Source: Vibrio ezurae NBRC 102218 (lineage in GTDB: Bacteria; Pseudomonadota; Gammaproteobacteria; Enterobacterales; Vibrionaceae). Taken from it: DNA of 36,644 bases. Below, in pieces: positions 9,534 to 17,702 of the stretch. The position numbers were made by a program, and so were the translations under genes. The notes beneath the pieces were generated by a model. The model had not been told where the DNA came from. It searched no databases and worked only from the letters and a program-made list of their open reading frames with translations. The first letter of the stretch is position 1. The number at the start of each line of letters is the position of its first letter. Where the stretch lies: assembly GCF_000467185.1 (NCBI RefSeq), contig NZ_BATM01000036.1:1-36644 (forward strand), given 5' to 3'.

Positions 9534-12500
9534 TTAATGTTGCTTACGCACTCGGTAGAAGGTGGCGTACAGCAAAGGAACCACAATCAAGGTCAAAATA
9601 GTCGCAAAGCCAAGGCCCGCCATAATGGTAACGGCCATTGAACCGAAAAACGGATCGGCGACTAAGGGAATGAGCCCTAAAATCGTGGTAAGGGCTGCCA
9701 TACTTACCGGCTTAACGCGGCTTAGCGCACTGTCGATAAGCGCAATATACGGTGACTTGCCATCGCTCAGGTCTAAATTGATTTGATCCATTAGCACAAT
9801 GCCGTTTTTAAGCACCATGCCACTTAAACTGATTAAGCCTAAAAGAGCGGTAAAACTAAATGGCAGACCTGTCGCTAACAAGCCAAAACTCACTCCGATG
9901 ATAGACAGCGGTACAGTAAGCCAAATCACCAACGGTTTACGTAGTGAGTTAAATAGCAGCACTGTAATGACAAACATCAGCAGGTAACCAAGTGGCATTG
10001 CCGCGCCAAGCGCTTGTTGTGCCTCTTGTTCTGATTCATATTCACCGCCCCAATCCAGATGGTATCCAGCAGGCAGAGAGTAGGCCTCCACTTGCGGGCG
10101 AAGGCGGTTAAATAGCACTGCGGGCGTTTCATTACTGAGAATATCATGATCAGCCATTATCGATATTTCCCGCTTTCTGTCGCGGCGCATAATGATGGAA
10201 TCTTCCCAGTCCAGACTCAAGCCATCCACCACTTGCTCGATAGGCACATAACTTTGCAGGACAGGACTCCAGATCTGTAAGCGTTTCAATGTTTGAATAT
10301 CTTCGCGTTCAATTTTAGGTAGGCGCGATATAATGGGTAGCTGTTTGGTGCCATCTCGAAGGACACCAATCGGCACACCGCCAAACGCCATTTCCAGCGT
10401 TTGCGACAGATCTTGCTTAGATATACCAAGGCGACGCGCTTTTGATTCATTAAACGCAGGCACTAAGATCTTACTCTTTTCGCGCAAGTTGTTTCGCACG
10501 TTACGCGCGCCGGGGTCACTGGCAATAATTCGCTCTATGTCACTGGCGATATGACGCAATGTTTGGGTATCAGGGCCTGTGATACGCGCTTCAATTTTTG
10601 ATGCAGGAGAGGGCCCAAACTCCGCGAGCTGCAATCGAAAATCAACTTGCGGAAAGTGCAGGGGAAGCGCGTTGTTGAGATCGTCTAGCAGTGCAAACAT
10701 GCTGTCTAAGTCATGCGCTCGCACTAATAGTTGTGCATAAGAAGGATAAGACTTCTCTGGTTGATAAGTCAGAGAGTATCGTTGCCAGCCTTGTCCTATG
10801 CTTGTTGCTACATAATCAACTTTGTCATTTTGTTGAATATAGTCATTGACTTGCAATGTGATTTTAGTGGTTTGTCGAATATCAGTGCCTTGTGGAAGCC
10901 ACACATTTACGTAAAAAATAGGCGTATTTGAAACTGGGAAAAATTGCTGTTTTACGGAGCCAAAGCCAATCACCGCACTGACCAGTAATATCAACAAGGT
11001 GCTCAAAGAGAGCTTTTTGTACTTAAGCACAAACACTAAAATTCGTTTAAATACGGTGAATATGACACCTTGATAAAGCTCATCGTTGTCTGATTTTGGC
11101 TCGATTTTGCCTAAAAAGCGCTCAGCTAAAAATGGGGTTAATGTTAAGGCCGTTACCCAGCTCAAAAAGAGTGAGAAACACAACACCCAAAATAGCGATC
11201 CCATGAACTCCCCAGTCGCATCTTCGGATAACCCAATGGGCGCAAATGCGGTAATCGCAATCACGGTTGCGCCCAATAAAGGCCATTGCGTTTGCTTGAC
11301 TATCGCGATAGATGCTTGTGCTTTGGACAGCCCTCGCTTCATGCCAACTTGTATGCCCTCTACGACCACTATTGCATTATCCACCAACATACCAAGGGCA
11401 ATAACAAGTGCGCCAAGGGAGATACGATGTAATTCAATATTTCGATAATCCATTAAGATAAAGGTGCCAAATACCGTCAGTAGCAGCACTAAACCGATAA
11501 TCAGACCACTGCGCAGTCCCATGGCAAATAAAAGCACCACAATTACAATGCCGACCGCTTGTGCAAGGCTCACAAGGAAACTATCTACCGAGTGGGCCAC
11601 TTCGTGAGATTGGTCATAAAATACATTCAGCTTCATTCCTACTGGAGTGTCACTGTCTAACTGTTGAATACGTTGGCTAATGGCTTGTCCTATATCGACA
11701 ACATTCACGCCAGAAGCAAAGGAAATACCGATAGTGAGCGCAGGTTGTCCGTTAAAAAACACGACATCTTGTGGCTGCTCGGAAATGCCTTGTTTGACGG
11801 TTGCGATGTCTTTGAGGCGGATAAGCTTGCCGGTATCTCGCCCATGAATGATCAGATTCTCCAAGCTTTCGATGGACGACATACTGCCCGTAGGGCGCAA
11901 GCGTAGAGTATCGCCAGAGACCATCACTTGCCCTGCGCTTTGTACTGAGTTTTGTTGGTTAATGAGCCCCACCACAGTACTAGAGTCAAGATTGAGTGCG
12001 GTTAATCGTTCGGTGGACATTTCGATGTAGATTTGTTCAGGCTGATCTCCGGTGATCATGACCTTACCGACACCATCAATTAACTCCAGTTCACGTGAGA
12101 GATAGTCGGCGTAGCGTTTTAATTCTGGGTAAGTGTACGCTTTGCCTGTTAATGCTAAGGACATCCCATACACATCCCCAAAATCATCCAGTACTGAGAT
12201 TCCCTGTACCCCTTGCGGTAAGCTTGGTTTTAAATCGTTGATTTTGCGGCGCATTTCATCCCATATTTGCGGTAATTCATCCGGACCATAAATGGATTTC
12301 ATGCGCACTAAAATTTGGGTTTTACCTGCGGTTGTGGTCGAGGTGATGTGATCGACATAGGGCAATTGACGAATGGCCTTCTCTAAAGGGTAGGTCAGCT
12401 CCTCTTCAATTTCGTGCACCGTAGCGCCAGGATAGGTTGCCACGACCATCGCATCTTTGATGGTGAATTCTGGGTCTTCTAAGCGTCCAAGATTATTGAA

Positions 12501-12584
12501 GGCACTGACGCCACCGATCAGTAAAATCAGGACAAACATCCAGCTGATGACGCTGTTTTTTATGGAATAGTGTGCGATGTTCAT
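9534..12584 (-). CDS. RND-family efflux pump, inner-membrane permease
   Basis: A 1016-residue transporter with the usual RND length and layout: a TM1 start (MNIAHYSIKNSVISWMFVLILL), a large periplasmic loop, a TM2-6 block, a second periplasmic loop and TM8-12. The proton-relay segment reads GMLVDNAIVVVEG, with Asp-Asn where AcrB has Asp-Asp, and the TM10 lysine lies in MVLKNGIVLMDQ. Such pumps export bile salts, detergents, dyes and antibiotics in exchange for protons, with an adaptor and a TolC-type channel. Its ATG overlaps the stop of the second adaptor gene (TAATG). The order adaptor-adaptor-pump matches V. cholerae VexIJK, and I consider it a member of that type. No outer-membrane channel gene is linked, so a TolC elsewhere is probably used. 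Confidence 0.92.
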   Translation of the reverse strand: MNIAHYSIKNSVISWMFVLILLIGGVSAFNNLGRLEDPEFTIKDAMVVATYPGATVHEIEEELTYPLEKAIRQLPYVDHITSTTTAGKTQILVRMKSIYGPDELPQIWDEMRRKINDLKPSLPQGVQGISVLDDFGDVYGMSLALTGKAYTYPELKRYADYLSRELELIDGVGKVMITGDQPEQIYIEMSTERLTALNLDSSTVVGLINQQNSVQSAGQVMVSGDTLRLRPTGSMSSIESLENLIIHGRDTGKLIRLKDIATVKQGISEQPQDVVFFNGQPALTIGISFASGVNVVDIGQAISQRIQQLDSDTPVGMKLNVFYDQSHEVAHSVDSFLVSLAQAVGIVIVVLLFAMGLRSGLIIGLVLLLTVFGTFILMDYRNIELHRISLGALVIALGMLVDNAIVVVEGIQVGMKRGLSKAQASIAIVKQTQWPLLGATVIAITAFAPIGLSEDATGEFMGSLFWVLCFSLFLSWVTALTLTPFLAERFLGKIEPKSDNDELYQGVIFTVFKRILVFVLKYKKLSLSTLLILLVSAVIGFGSVKQQFFPVSNTPIFYVNVWLPQGTDIRQTTKITLQVNDYIQQNDKVDYVATSIGQGWQRYSLTYQPEKSYPSYAQLLVRAHDLDSMFALLDDLNNALPLHFPQVDFRLQLAEFGPSPASKIEARITGPDTQTLRHIASDIERIIASDPGARNVRNNLREKSKILVPAFNESKARRLGISKQDLSQTLEMAFGGVPIGVLRDGTKQLPIISRLPKIEREDIQTLKRLQIWSPVLQSYVPIEQVVDGLSLDWEDSIIMRRDRKREISIMADHDILSNETPAVLFNRLRPQVEAYSLPAGYHLDWGGEYESEQEAQQALGAAMPLGYLLMFVITVLLFNSLRKPLVIWLTVPLSIIGVSFGLLATGLPFSFTALLGLISLSGMVLKNGIVLMDQINLDLSDGKSPYIALIDSALSRVKPVSMAALTTILGLIPLVADPFFGSMAVTIMAGLGFATILTLIVVPLLYATFYRVRKQH

Positions 12585-13627
12585 TATTGAGATACCTCGC
12601 CCGTAATCGTAAATGGGCGCTGATGAGTTAACTTAGAGAGTTGGTTGGTAATTAACAGGTCACCTTGTTGTAAGCCTTTGCTGATGACTGCTCCCTCTTT
12701 AGTGATGGCATTCACGGTGACGTTTTGCGGTATAAGCTGGTGGTTTTTATACAGCCAAACGCTAAAGCTAGCCGGCTTATTGCCCGCCACTAGAGTGTTG
12801 GCCGGAATCAGAAAAGCCAACGTTTGGGAGGCGTTTAAGCTTGGAATAACCACTTGCGCCGCTGTGCCGGGCAATACATGGCTGGAGGTTTGGTTTGCCT
12901 CAAAGCGCATGAGATAATTGCTGTGATTGGCGATGGGCTCGGCAGACCATAACATCAACTTGGCATTGATAGGTTGAGATAGGTTCTCAAATTGAATTTG
13001 TACCTGAGTACCGAGCTTAGGTTTTAAGCTAAGTAGCGTTTCTTCAGTGACATTGATATCCACTTGAATACGATCGTGTCGATATATCGTTAGAATAGCC
13101 TCAGCTGAATTCACATTTTCTGCCACTTCTTTTTCTACCGAAGCGATAGTGGCGTCAAAAGGTGCCAACAATCGAGTTTGAAACAAACGACGTTGCAGTG
13201 ATTGATATTGGATGTTTGCCAATTGCTGCTTGCTATTGATAGCATCGAATTCAGAGTGAGAAATCATGTTTTTAGTGGTCAATTGCAAAGCGCGCTCGCG
13301 TTGCTTGTTTGCTAGATCAAGCTCTACTTTCGCTTGTTGTAATTGCTGCACGATACGTGTGTCATCAAGGGTTGCCAGCACCTGTCCTTTCACTATTTTA
13401 TCGCCCGCCTTGACAGGAATATGAGTGATTTCACCAGCATTAACAAAGGCCAATGGCGTAATGTCGGCAGGCACACTTACCCCGTTAAACTCACGATCAC
13501 CAAGAGGGATTTGTTGCTTAACCTCAAAGGTTTTAAGCTGCAATGTTGGGGGGGTGAGAGGCGCTTGTTCGCTAAAACAGCCACTCAATAGCGCACAAAA
13601 GATCGCTACGGTTAAGGCGCGTTTCAT
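12584..13627 (-). CDS. RND efflux periplasmic adaptor (second of two), lipoprotein
   Basis: A 347-residue membrane-fusion protein. I start it at the ATG overlapping the previous stop (TAATG) and preceded by GAACGAGG; this gives a lipoprotein signal MKRALTVAIFCALLSGC. A longer frame from 13651 would add eight residues and overlap the upstream gene. Domains in order: lipoyl half-motif (GEITHIPVKAGDKIVKGQVLATLDD), alpha-helical hairpin (about 100-150), second lipoyl half (RLLAPFDATIASVEKEVAENV), beta-barrel and membrane-proximal domain. It should bridge the pump to a TolC-type channel. It differs clearly from the first adaptor, so the pair is not a recent duplication. The two may form a hetero-oligomer, as proposed for VexI-VexJ type systems. 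Confidence 0.9.
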   Translation of the reverse strand: MKRALTVAIFCALLSGCFSEQAPLTPPTLQLKTFEVKQQIPLGDREFNGVSVPADITPLAFVNAGEITHIPVKAGDKIVKGQVLATLDDTRIVQQLQQAKVELDLANKQRERALQLTTKNMISHSEFDAINSKQQLANIQYQSLQRRLFQTRLLAPFDATIASVEKEVAENVNSAEAILTIYRHDRIQVDINVTEETLLSLKPKLGTQVQIQFENLSQPINAKLMLWSAEPIANHSNYLMRFEANQTSSHVLPGTAAQVVIPSLNASQTLAFLIPANTLVAGNKPASFSVWLYKNHQLIPQNVTVNAITKEGAVISKGLQQGDLLITNQLSKLTHQRPFTITGEVSQ

Positions 13628-14682
13628 TAAATACCTCGTTCTCTGATCCATGGGCGTACAATCTGCTCTTCTACTAATGTTTGTGCTCCGCTTTCTACCA
13701 GTATCTCGCCGGATTTCACTCCAAGAACAGTGCCAGTATCGAGGTTGACAGACACCATTCTTCGATGAACCTTGGAGGTGTTTGAGTCATAGATCCAAAC
13801 GTGGCCTTTTTGTATTTGCTGGGTCTCTGTCATATCAATCCATGCCGTGGACTGAATGGGATTGCGGATGGATAGATCGTTGTGAATAAACATTTGCAAT
13901 TGACCGCTGTGGCCTGGCATTAGTGGGGTTTGAGAATGAAATGCCACTTTTACTAAGTAGCTGTTAGTGTCGAGATCTGGTTGGCTAGATACTTCTATAA
14001 TCTGGGCAGGAAAAGGTTGATCTGGCAAAGTGTCGCTGACAAATTGCAATTTAGGTAGTCTTCCCATCAAACGATGTGCGACCAACACTGGTACGGATAC
14101 AGACACGTTATAGCTGCTATTATCTATGATATTGACGATGGTCTGTGATGGAGTCACTACTTGGTGAGCATTGCTATGGCGCATAGAGACCACACCAGAA
14201 AACGGTGCATATATTTTGCTATAAGAAAGATCTGTTTTTGCCTGCTTTAACGCCGCTTCGGTCGTTTTGTATTGGGTATACGCTTGGTCTAATGAATCCT
14301 TACTGATCAATTTTTTTGCTTGCAACTGTTTTGCGCGCAGGTACTCATTTTTTGCTAGCGTAAACTCTGTCGTTGCCGCTTCTACGGCCAACTTAAAGTC
14401 GGCATCATCGAGTGAGGCTAACAGCTGTCCTTTGCTGACGGTTTGCCCCATCTCAACTGATATTGATTGTATTTCCCCCCCAACTCGAAAAGAGATCGGT
14501 GAATTTTTTGCTGGAACCACTTCGCCTAAAAATTGGTAAGAGGGGTCGGTATTGTGCAACTGCAATTGCGTCGCTTTGATTGGTTTAATACTGCTGGGCG
14601 TAATCTCGTTGGAATGAGACTGGTCGCAACCGACCAATGCAATACCAAGCAAGAGACTGATGATTATGTAAGTGCGTTTCAC
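13627..14682 (-). CDS. RND efflux periplasmic adaptor (first of two), lipoprotein
   Basis: A 351-residue membrane-fusion protein and first gene of the efflux operon. I chose the GTG at 14682 because AAAGG lies eight bases before it; a GTG at 14691 abuts that same site. The N-terminus is a lipoprotein signal ending LVGC. The lipoyl halves are GEIQSISVEMGQTVSKGQLLASLDD and KIYAPFSGVVSMRHSNAHQVV, separated by a helical hairpin, then beta-barrel and membrane-proximal domains. The stop overlaps the start of the second adaptor. Expression is probably controlled by the divergent TetR regulator through the 150-bp shared upstream region. Confidence 0.9.
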   Translation of the reverse strand: MKRTYIIISLLLGIALVGCDQSHSNEITPSSIKPIKATQLQLHNTDPSYQFLGEVVPAKNSPISFRVGGEIQSISVEMGQTVSKGQLLASLDDADFKLAVEAATTEFTLAKNEYLRAKQLQAKKLISKDSLDQAYTQYKTTEAALKQAKTDLSYSKIYAPFSGVVSMRHSNAHQVVTPSQTIVNIIDNSSYNVSVSVPVLVAHRLMGRLPKLQFVSDTLPDQPFPAQIIEVSSQPDLDTNSYLVKVAFHSQTPLMPGHSGQLQMFIHNDLSIRNPIQSTAWIDMTETQQIQKGHVWIYDSNTSKVHRRMVSVNLDTGTVLGVKSGEILVESGAQTLVEEQIVRPWIRERGI

Positions 14683-14746
14683 GTCAAACACCTTTTATTG
14701 TACGGGTGTGTAGTATAGGTGAGGTGAATGAGTGAGATCAATATAT

Positions 14747-14765
14747 TTTACAGTTGTGCAGTAAA
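14747..14765. promoter_or_regulatory. Candidate TetR-family operator
   Basis: An imperfect inverted repeat, TTTAC-N9-GTAAA, in the divergent intergenic region between the efflux operon and its probable repressor. It overlaps a TAAAAT that could serve as the -10 of the efflux operon. Only five bases per arm match, so this is a suggestion. Confidence 0.35.
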
Positions 14766-14835
14766 TAAAAGTGTATGTATTCAGTGCATTATTTAGTACC
14801 TTAAGGCTAAGTAAAAAAGAACGCTGAGGATTGCA

Positions 14836-15591
14836 GTGCAAAGGAAACAAGGTCGCAGAAGCGCAGAAGAAGCAGAAAAAACCAAGCTGATGATACTCAG
14901 TAGTGCTGCGTTTTTATTTTGTGAAAAAGGATACAATCAAGTCTCTGTACGCGATATCAGTGAACGAGCTGGCGTTGCCCACAGCTTGATTCGCCATTAT
15001 TTTGGTAGCAAAGTGCAAATTTGGCGCGAAATTATTGACCAGATGCACGACTATGTTGATACGTATGGTGAAGGTTTAGAAGCGAGTATTGGCGATGACT
15101 TAGAGGATAAATTGGGTATTTATCGTTACCTCTGTCATTTTATGGCGTACATGCTGGCATGCCCGCAACTGTGCCAAATTATGCTCGACTATATTCACCA
15201 CCCTGATAATGGGGCGATGGATGGTGAGGAATATAGCCCACACATTCGAAGCGTTGTTGAGCGAGGGTATGCCAATATTCCCGATATGATTGTCCGACTT
15301 TCAAGTAATCCCAACTTAACCATGTGGCGTTTTCTGACTCATGCGGGTGGTGCGGTGGCATTTAAACCCTTTATGGCAGCGGCTTGGCCGGGTAAGAGCT
15401 ATCAACAAGGCTTACTTGAGCATTGGAAATTATACGAACAAGAAGTTGCTCGTGAGTATGATATTTCTGATGATCAGCGTTTGACCGCCTCAAGCATTGA
15501 TGAACTGGTTATTTATGTTGAGTGCCAAGACAATGATCTACAAAAGATGTATCAACAGCAACTTGAGCTATCCAAGCAAGCTAGCTCTTAG
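14836..15591 (+). CDS. TetR-family transcriptional regulator, probable efflux repressor
   Basis: A 251-residue protein. The N-terminal 65 residues are a TetR helix-turn-helix domain (ILSSAAFLFCEKGYNQVSVRDISERAGVAHSLIRHYFGSKVQIW). The rest is an all-helical ligand and dimer domain, longer than the usual 190-210 residues of the family. The start is a GTG with GAGGA five bases upstream. Being divergent from the RND operon, it most likely represses that operon and itself and is released by a pump substrate. The ligand cannot be told from sequence. Confidence 0.88.
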   Translation: MQRKQGRRSAEEAEKTKLMILSSAAFLFCEKGYNQVSVRDISERAGVAHSLIRHYFGSKVQIWREIIDQMHDYVDTYGEGLEASIGDDLEDKLGIYRYLCHFMAYMLACPQLCQIMLDYIHHPDNGAMDGEEYSPHIRSVVERGYANIPDMIVRLSSNPNLTMWRFLTHAGGAVAFKPFMAAAWPGKSYQQGLLEHWKLYEQEVAREYDISDDQRLTASSIDELVIYVECQDNDLQKMYQQQLELSKQASS

Positions 15592-15616
15592 TCAGTTATG
15601 TCGTCGTAGAAAAAAG

Positions 15617-15643
15617 AATGCACACCTGATAACGGTGTGCATT
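15617..15643. terminator. Bidirectional terminator between TetR gene and symporter operon
   Basis: Perfect 10-bp stem AATGCACACC / GGTGTGCATT with a 7-base loop. It is flanked by an A-rich run on the left (T-rich for the minus strand) and TTGGTTT on the right. Confidence 0.85.
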
Positions 15644-15700
15644 TTGGTTTAGAGGTGACTTATCGCGAGCGCTTTTGGTTCACCGCGTGATTTAAGGTGT

Positions 15701-15790
15701 CTAGTTTCCTCGCCCGAAATACACGGTGCATCCATAGAACACAAACCCCGCCACAATGACGCCAATTATCCAAATGTCGGTCTGATTCAT
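15701..15790 (-). CDS. 29-aa membrane microprotein, probable symporter accessory
   Basis: A 29-codon frame: one hydrophobic helix (IWIIGVIVAGFVFYG) flanked by MNQTD and a basic YFGRGN end, so it should be a single-pass membrane peptide. Its ATG overlaps the TGA of the preceding 38-aa gene as ATGA, which strongly implies coupled translation and argues that both are real. Very short accessory proteins are known beside some secondary transporters (for example MetS with MetP), and by position this would be one for the sodium:solute symporter. It is followed by the bidirectional terminator. No function beyond that can be read from the sequence. Confidence 0.68.
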   Translation of the reverse strand: MNQTDIWIIGVIVAGFVFYGCTVYFGRGN

Positions 15791-15903
15791 TTTTTGTCCT
15801 CGTCTGAGTAAATTCCTATTAATTTAGCGATAACCACTGAGATAATCGTTATCGAAAAAATCATCGTTAATGCCTGTAGAAAAATTTCAAATGCAAGATT
15901 CAT
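15787..15903 (-). CDS. 38-aa membrane microprotein, probable symporter accessory
   Basis: A 38-codon frame starting 12 bp after the symporter stop, with AAGGAATCGAAG before its ATG. It has one long hydrophobic helix (residues 3-29, including ALTMIFSITIISVVIAKLIG) followed by a charged tail YSDEDKK. It overlaps the next microprotein gene as ATGA. The symporter-38aa-29aa order on one strand, closed by a terminator, suggests an operon in which both peptides assemble with or stabilise the transporter. That role is inferred from synteny. It is too short to appear in routine gene calls. Confidence 0.68.
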   Translation of the reverse strand: MNLAFEIFLQALTMIFSITIISVVIAKLIGIYSDEDKK

Positions 15904-15915
15904 CTTCGATTCCTT

Positions 15916-17394
15916 TTAGTGGGAGCTAGCTTGCGTTAGTTTTTTTGCGCGCAGTGTTGCAGGCTTTGATTCACCCGCAAATAGCAGTAATACAATGGTT
16001 AAGATAAAGGCCACAGAAGCGGTAATGTGGGCATTTTCTAGACGTGCCGTCATTGGCAGTACATCGATGATGGCATGTTTAAGCGGACGGATAGTCCAAA
16101 TCATGTTGCACGCCCAAGATACGAGCAATACAGTAACGGCCACATTGGTGTTTCGTTTCCAGAATAGTCCTGCAACTGTGACGAAGAATAACGGAGCTAA
16201 CCATGCAAATAGCCAGTTGATAGCCGGTACGATAGCCGGTTGGTTAAAGAAGGTCAGTACCGCGGCAACAGAGCCGAACGCAATGATAAGGCGCTGAATG
16301 GTTTTCTTCTCTTCAATAGGCGTCATTGGCGTTTTACGGTTTGCCTGAATGATGTCTTTGGTGAAGATAGTCGCAGGAGCCAGAACGGTCATAGCGTAAG
16401 TAGACAGTAGAGCACCCACAAAACCGGCTTGTAGCATGACGACTAACCACGTTGGTAGAAGTTTCACTACTAAGGTTGCGCCTGCCAGTTTAGGGCCAAG
16501 TTCCGCAAATTCAGGGATAGTAAATGCCGCTAGACCAACGAGTACAGGGAATACACCAAAGATGCCGTTGATAGGAGCGGCAATCCAGATTGAACGACGG
16601 ATAACAGATTCGTCTTTTGCAGACATGGCCGCGGCCATACCTTGCTGGTTAACAGACTGAGAGAATACTACGGAGAAAACAGTGGCAATACCAAAACCAA
16701 ATAGTAGGTCTGGCGTACCGAAAATGCTCAGTTTAAATTCTTGACCATTGTCGATATAGAATTGGCGAACACCATCCCAACCTTCAGGTAGAACGAAGCC
16801 TAAGTAAACGGCAGCAATAATAATCGAGCTATACATTACCACAGCATTGACAAGGTTTACCCACATGGTTTGCTTAATGCCACCCATAGTGACATAGGCT
16901 AGACCAAGGAAGGCACCAACAATGATTGAGAAAGGAAGTGACCAACCACTGGTCGCAGACAGGGCAATACCAATCGCTTGAGTTTCAAGAGAAACTAGAC
17001 CAAATACCACCATCGCACTAATACATGCGGTGAGGTTACGCATCTGCTTGCCAAATAAGTTGCCTTGCAATTCAGGAATGGTTGAACATCCTAAACGACG
17101 AACCCAGCGTCCAGTCCCCATACAAATAACACACATTAATATGGTGTGGGCGAAACAGAACCACAATGCTACCGCACCCATTCCGTAGGACATTTCCATC
17201 AGTCCATATACGTGCGCCGAACCTAGGTAGGTAATGGCGAGCGTTACAGAAAACATTGCGATATTTGCATCAGTACCGCCACGCGCCATGTCGGTAACAC
17301 GCCCCGATGCTTTGTCTTGTTGATTTAAGTACCATCCAATCCCGCCGATAACGACGAGATTATAAAGAAGTACCATGATTAAAACTGAGTTCAT
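15916..17394 (-). CDS. Sodium:solute symporter (SSS family)
   Basis: A 492-residue, highly hydrophobic protein with about 13 predicted membrane segments, beginning MNSVLIMVLLYNLVVIGGIGWYL. The family imports small organic solutes with sodium. The TM2 region (AITYLGSAHVYGLMEMSYGMG) and LGLAYVTMGGIKQTMWVN are typical of SSS members of the proline/pantothenate type, but the substrate is not recognisable. The start has AGAGG nine bases upstream. The C-terminus ends in a short basic tail. It is followed at once by two microprotein genes and preceded by the sigma-54 activator gene on the same strand. Context suggests it imports the compound handled by the transhydroxylase-like enzyme. The 308-bp upstream region contains the same half-sites as the activator/enzyme region, but no sigma-54 promoter. 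Confidence 0.88.
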   Translation of the reverse strand: MNSVLIMVLLYNLVVIGGIGWYLNQQDKASGRVTDMARGGTDANIAMFSVTLAITYLGSAHVYGLMEMSYGMGAVALWFCFAHTILMCVICMGTGRWVRRLGCSTIPELQGNLFGKQMRNLTACISAMVVFGLVSLETQAIGIALSATSGWSLPFSIIVGAFLGLAYVTMGGIKQTMWVNLVNAVVMYSSIIIAAVYLGFVLPEGWDGVRQFYIDNGQEFKLSIFGTPDLLFGFGIATVFSVVFSQSVNQQGMAAAMSAKDESVIRRSIWIAAPINGIFGVFPVLVGLAAFTIPEFAELGPKLAGATLVVKLLPTWLVVMLQAGFVGALLSTYAMTVLAPATIFTKDIIQANRKTPMTPIEEKKTIQRLIIAFGSVAAVLTFFNQPAIVPAINWLFAWLAPLFFVTVAGLFWKRNTNVAVTVLLVSWACNMIWTIRPLKHAIIDVLPMTARLENAHITASVAFILTIVLLLFAGESKPATLRAKKLTQASSH

Positions 17395-17407
17395 ACTTTA
17401 GACCTCT

Positions 17408-17457
17408 TATTGATATTATCCGTAAATTCAGTATTTATAATGAGATAAATATCAATA
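17408..17457. promoter_or_regulatory. Inverted repeat upstream of symporter, shared half-site with the sigma-54 region
   Basis: TATTGATATT (17408-17417) and its exact complement AATATCAATA (17448-17457) lie just upstream of the symporter start. They contain the same TGATATT/AATATCA core as the sites at 19268-19310. Being AT-rich and close to the start codon, they may be chance or act differently from an upstream activator site. Confidence 0.35.
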
Positions 17458-17702
17458 TAAAAAATCGAAATGCATCACTATTCATAGTAATTATTTTGCA
17501 CTGGTAGGAATCGATATATTATAAAAGAAAAATAATCAGTCATTTGTTCTGGTTGAATACCATAAATAACCTCGATGAGATCACTAAATATTATATAAAT
17601 AATAAAAAATACATGAAGCTTATCTACATTTGATAATTAATATATAAAATAAATGTGATGTCTTTTAATTTTGTTATTCGACTGATGATAGTGTTTTTCC
17701 CA

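Noticed and set aside
17395..17702. Sigma-54 promoter in front of the symporter
   Set aside because: I scanned the minus strand for GG-N10-GC and found none; the nearest candidate ends in GA.
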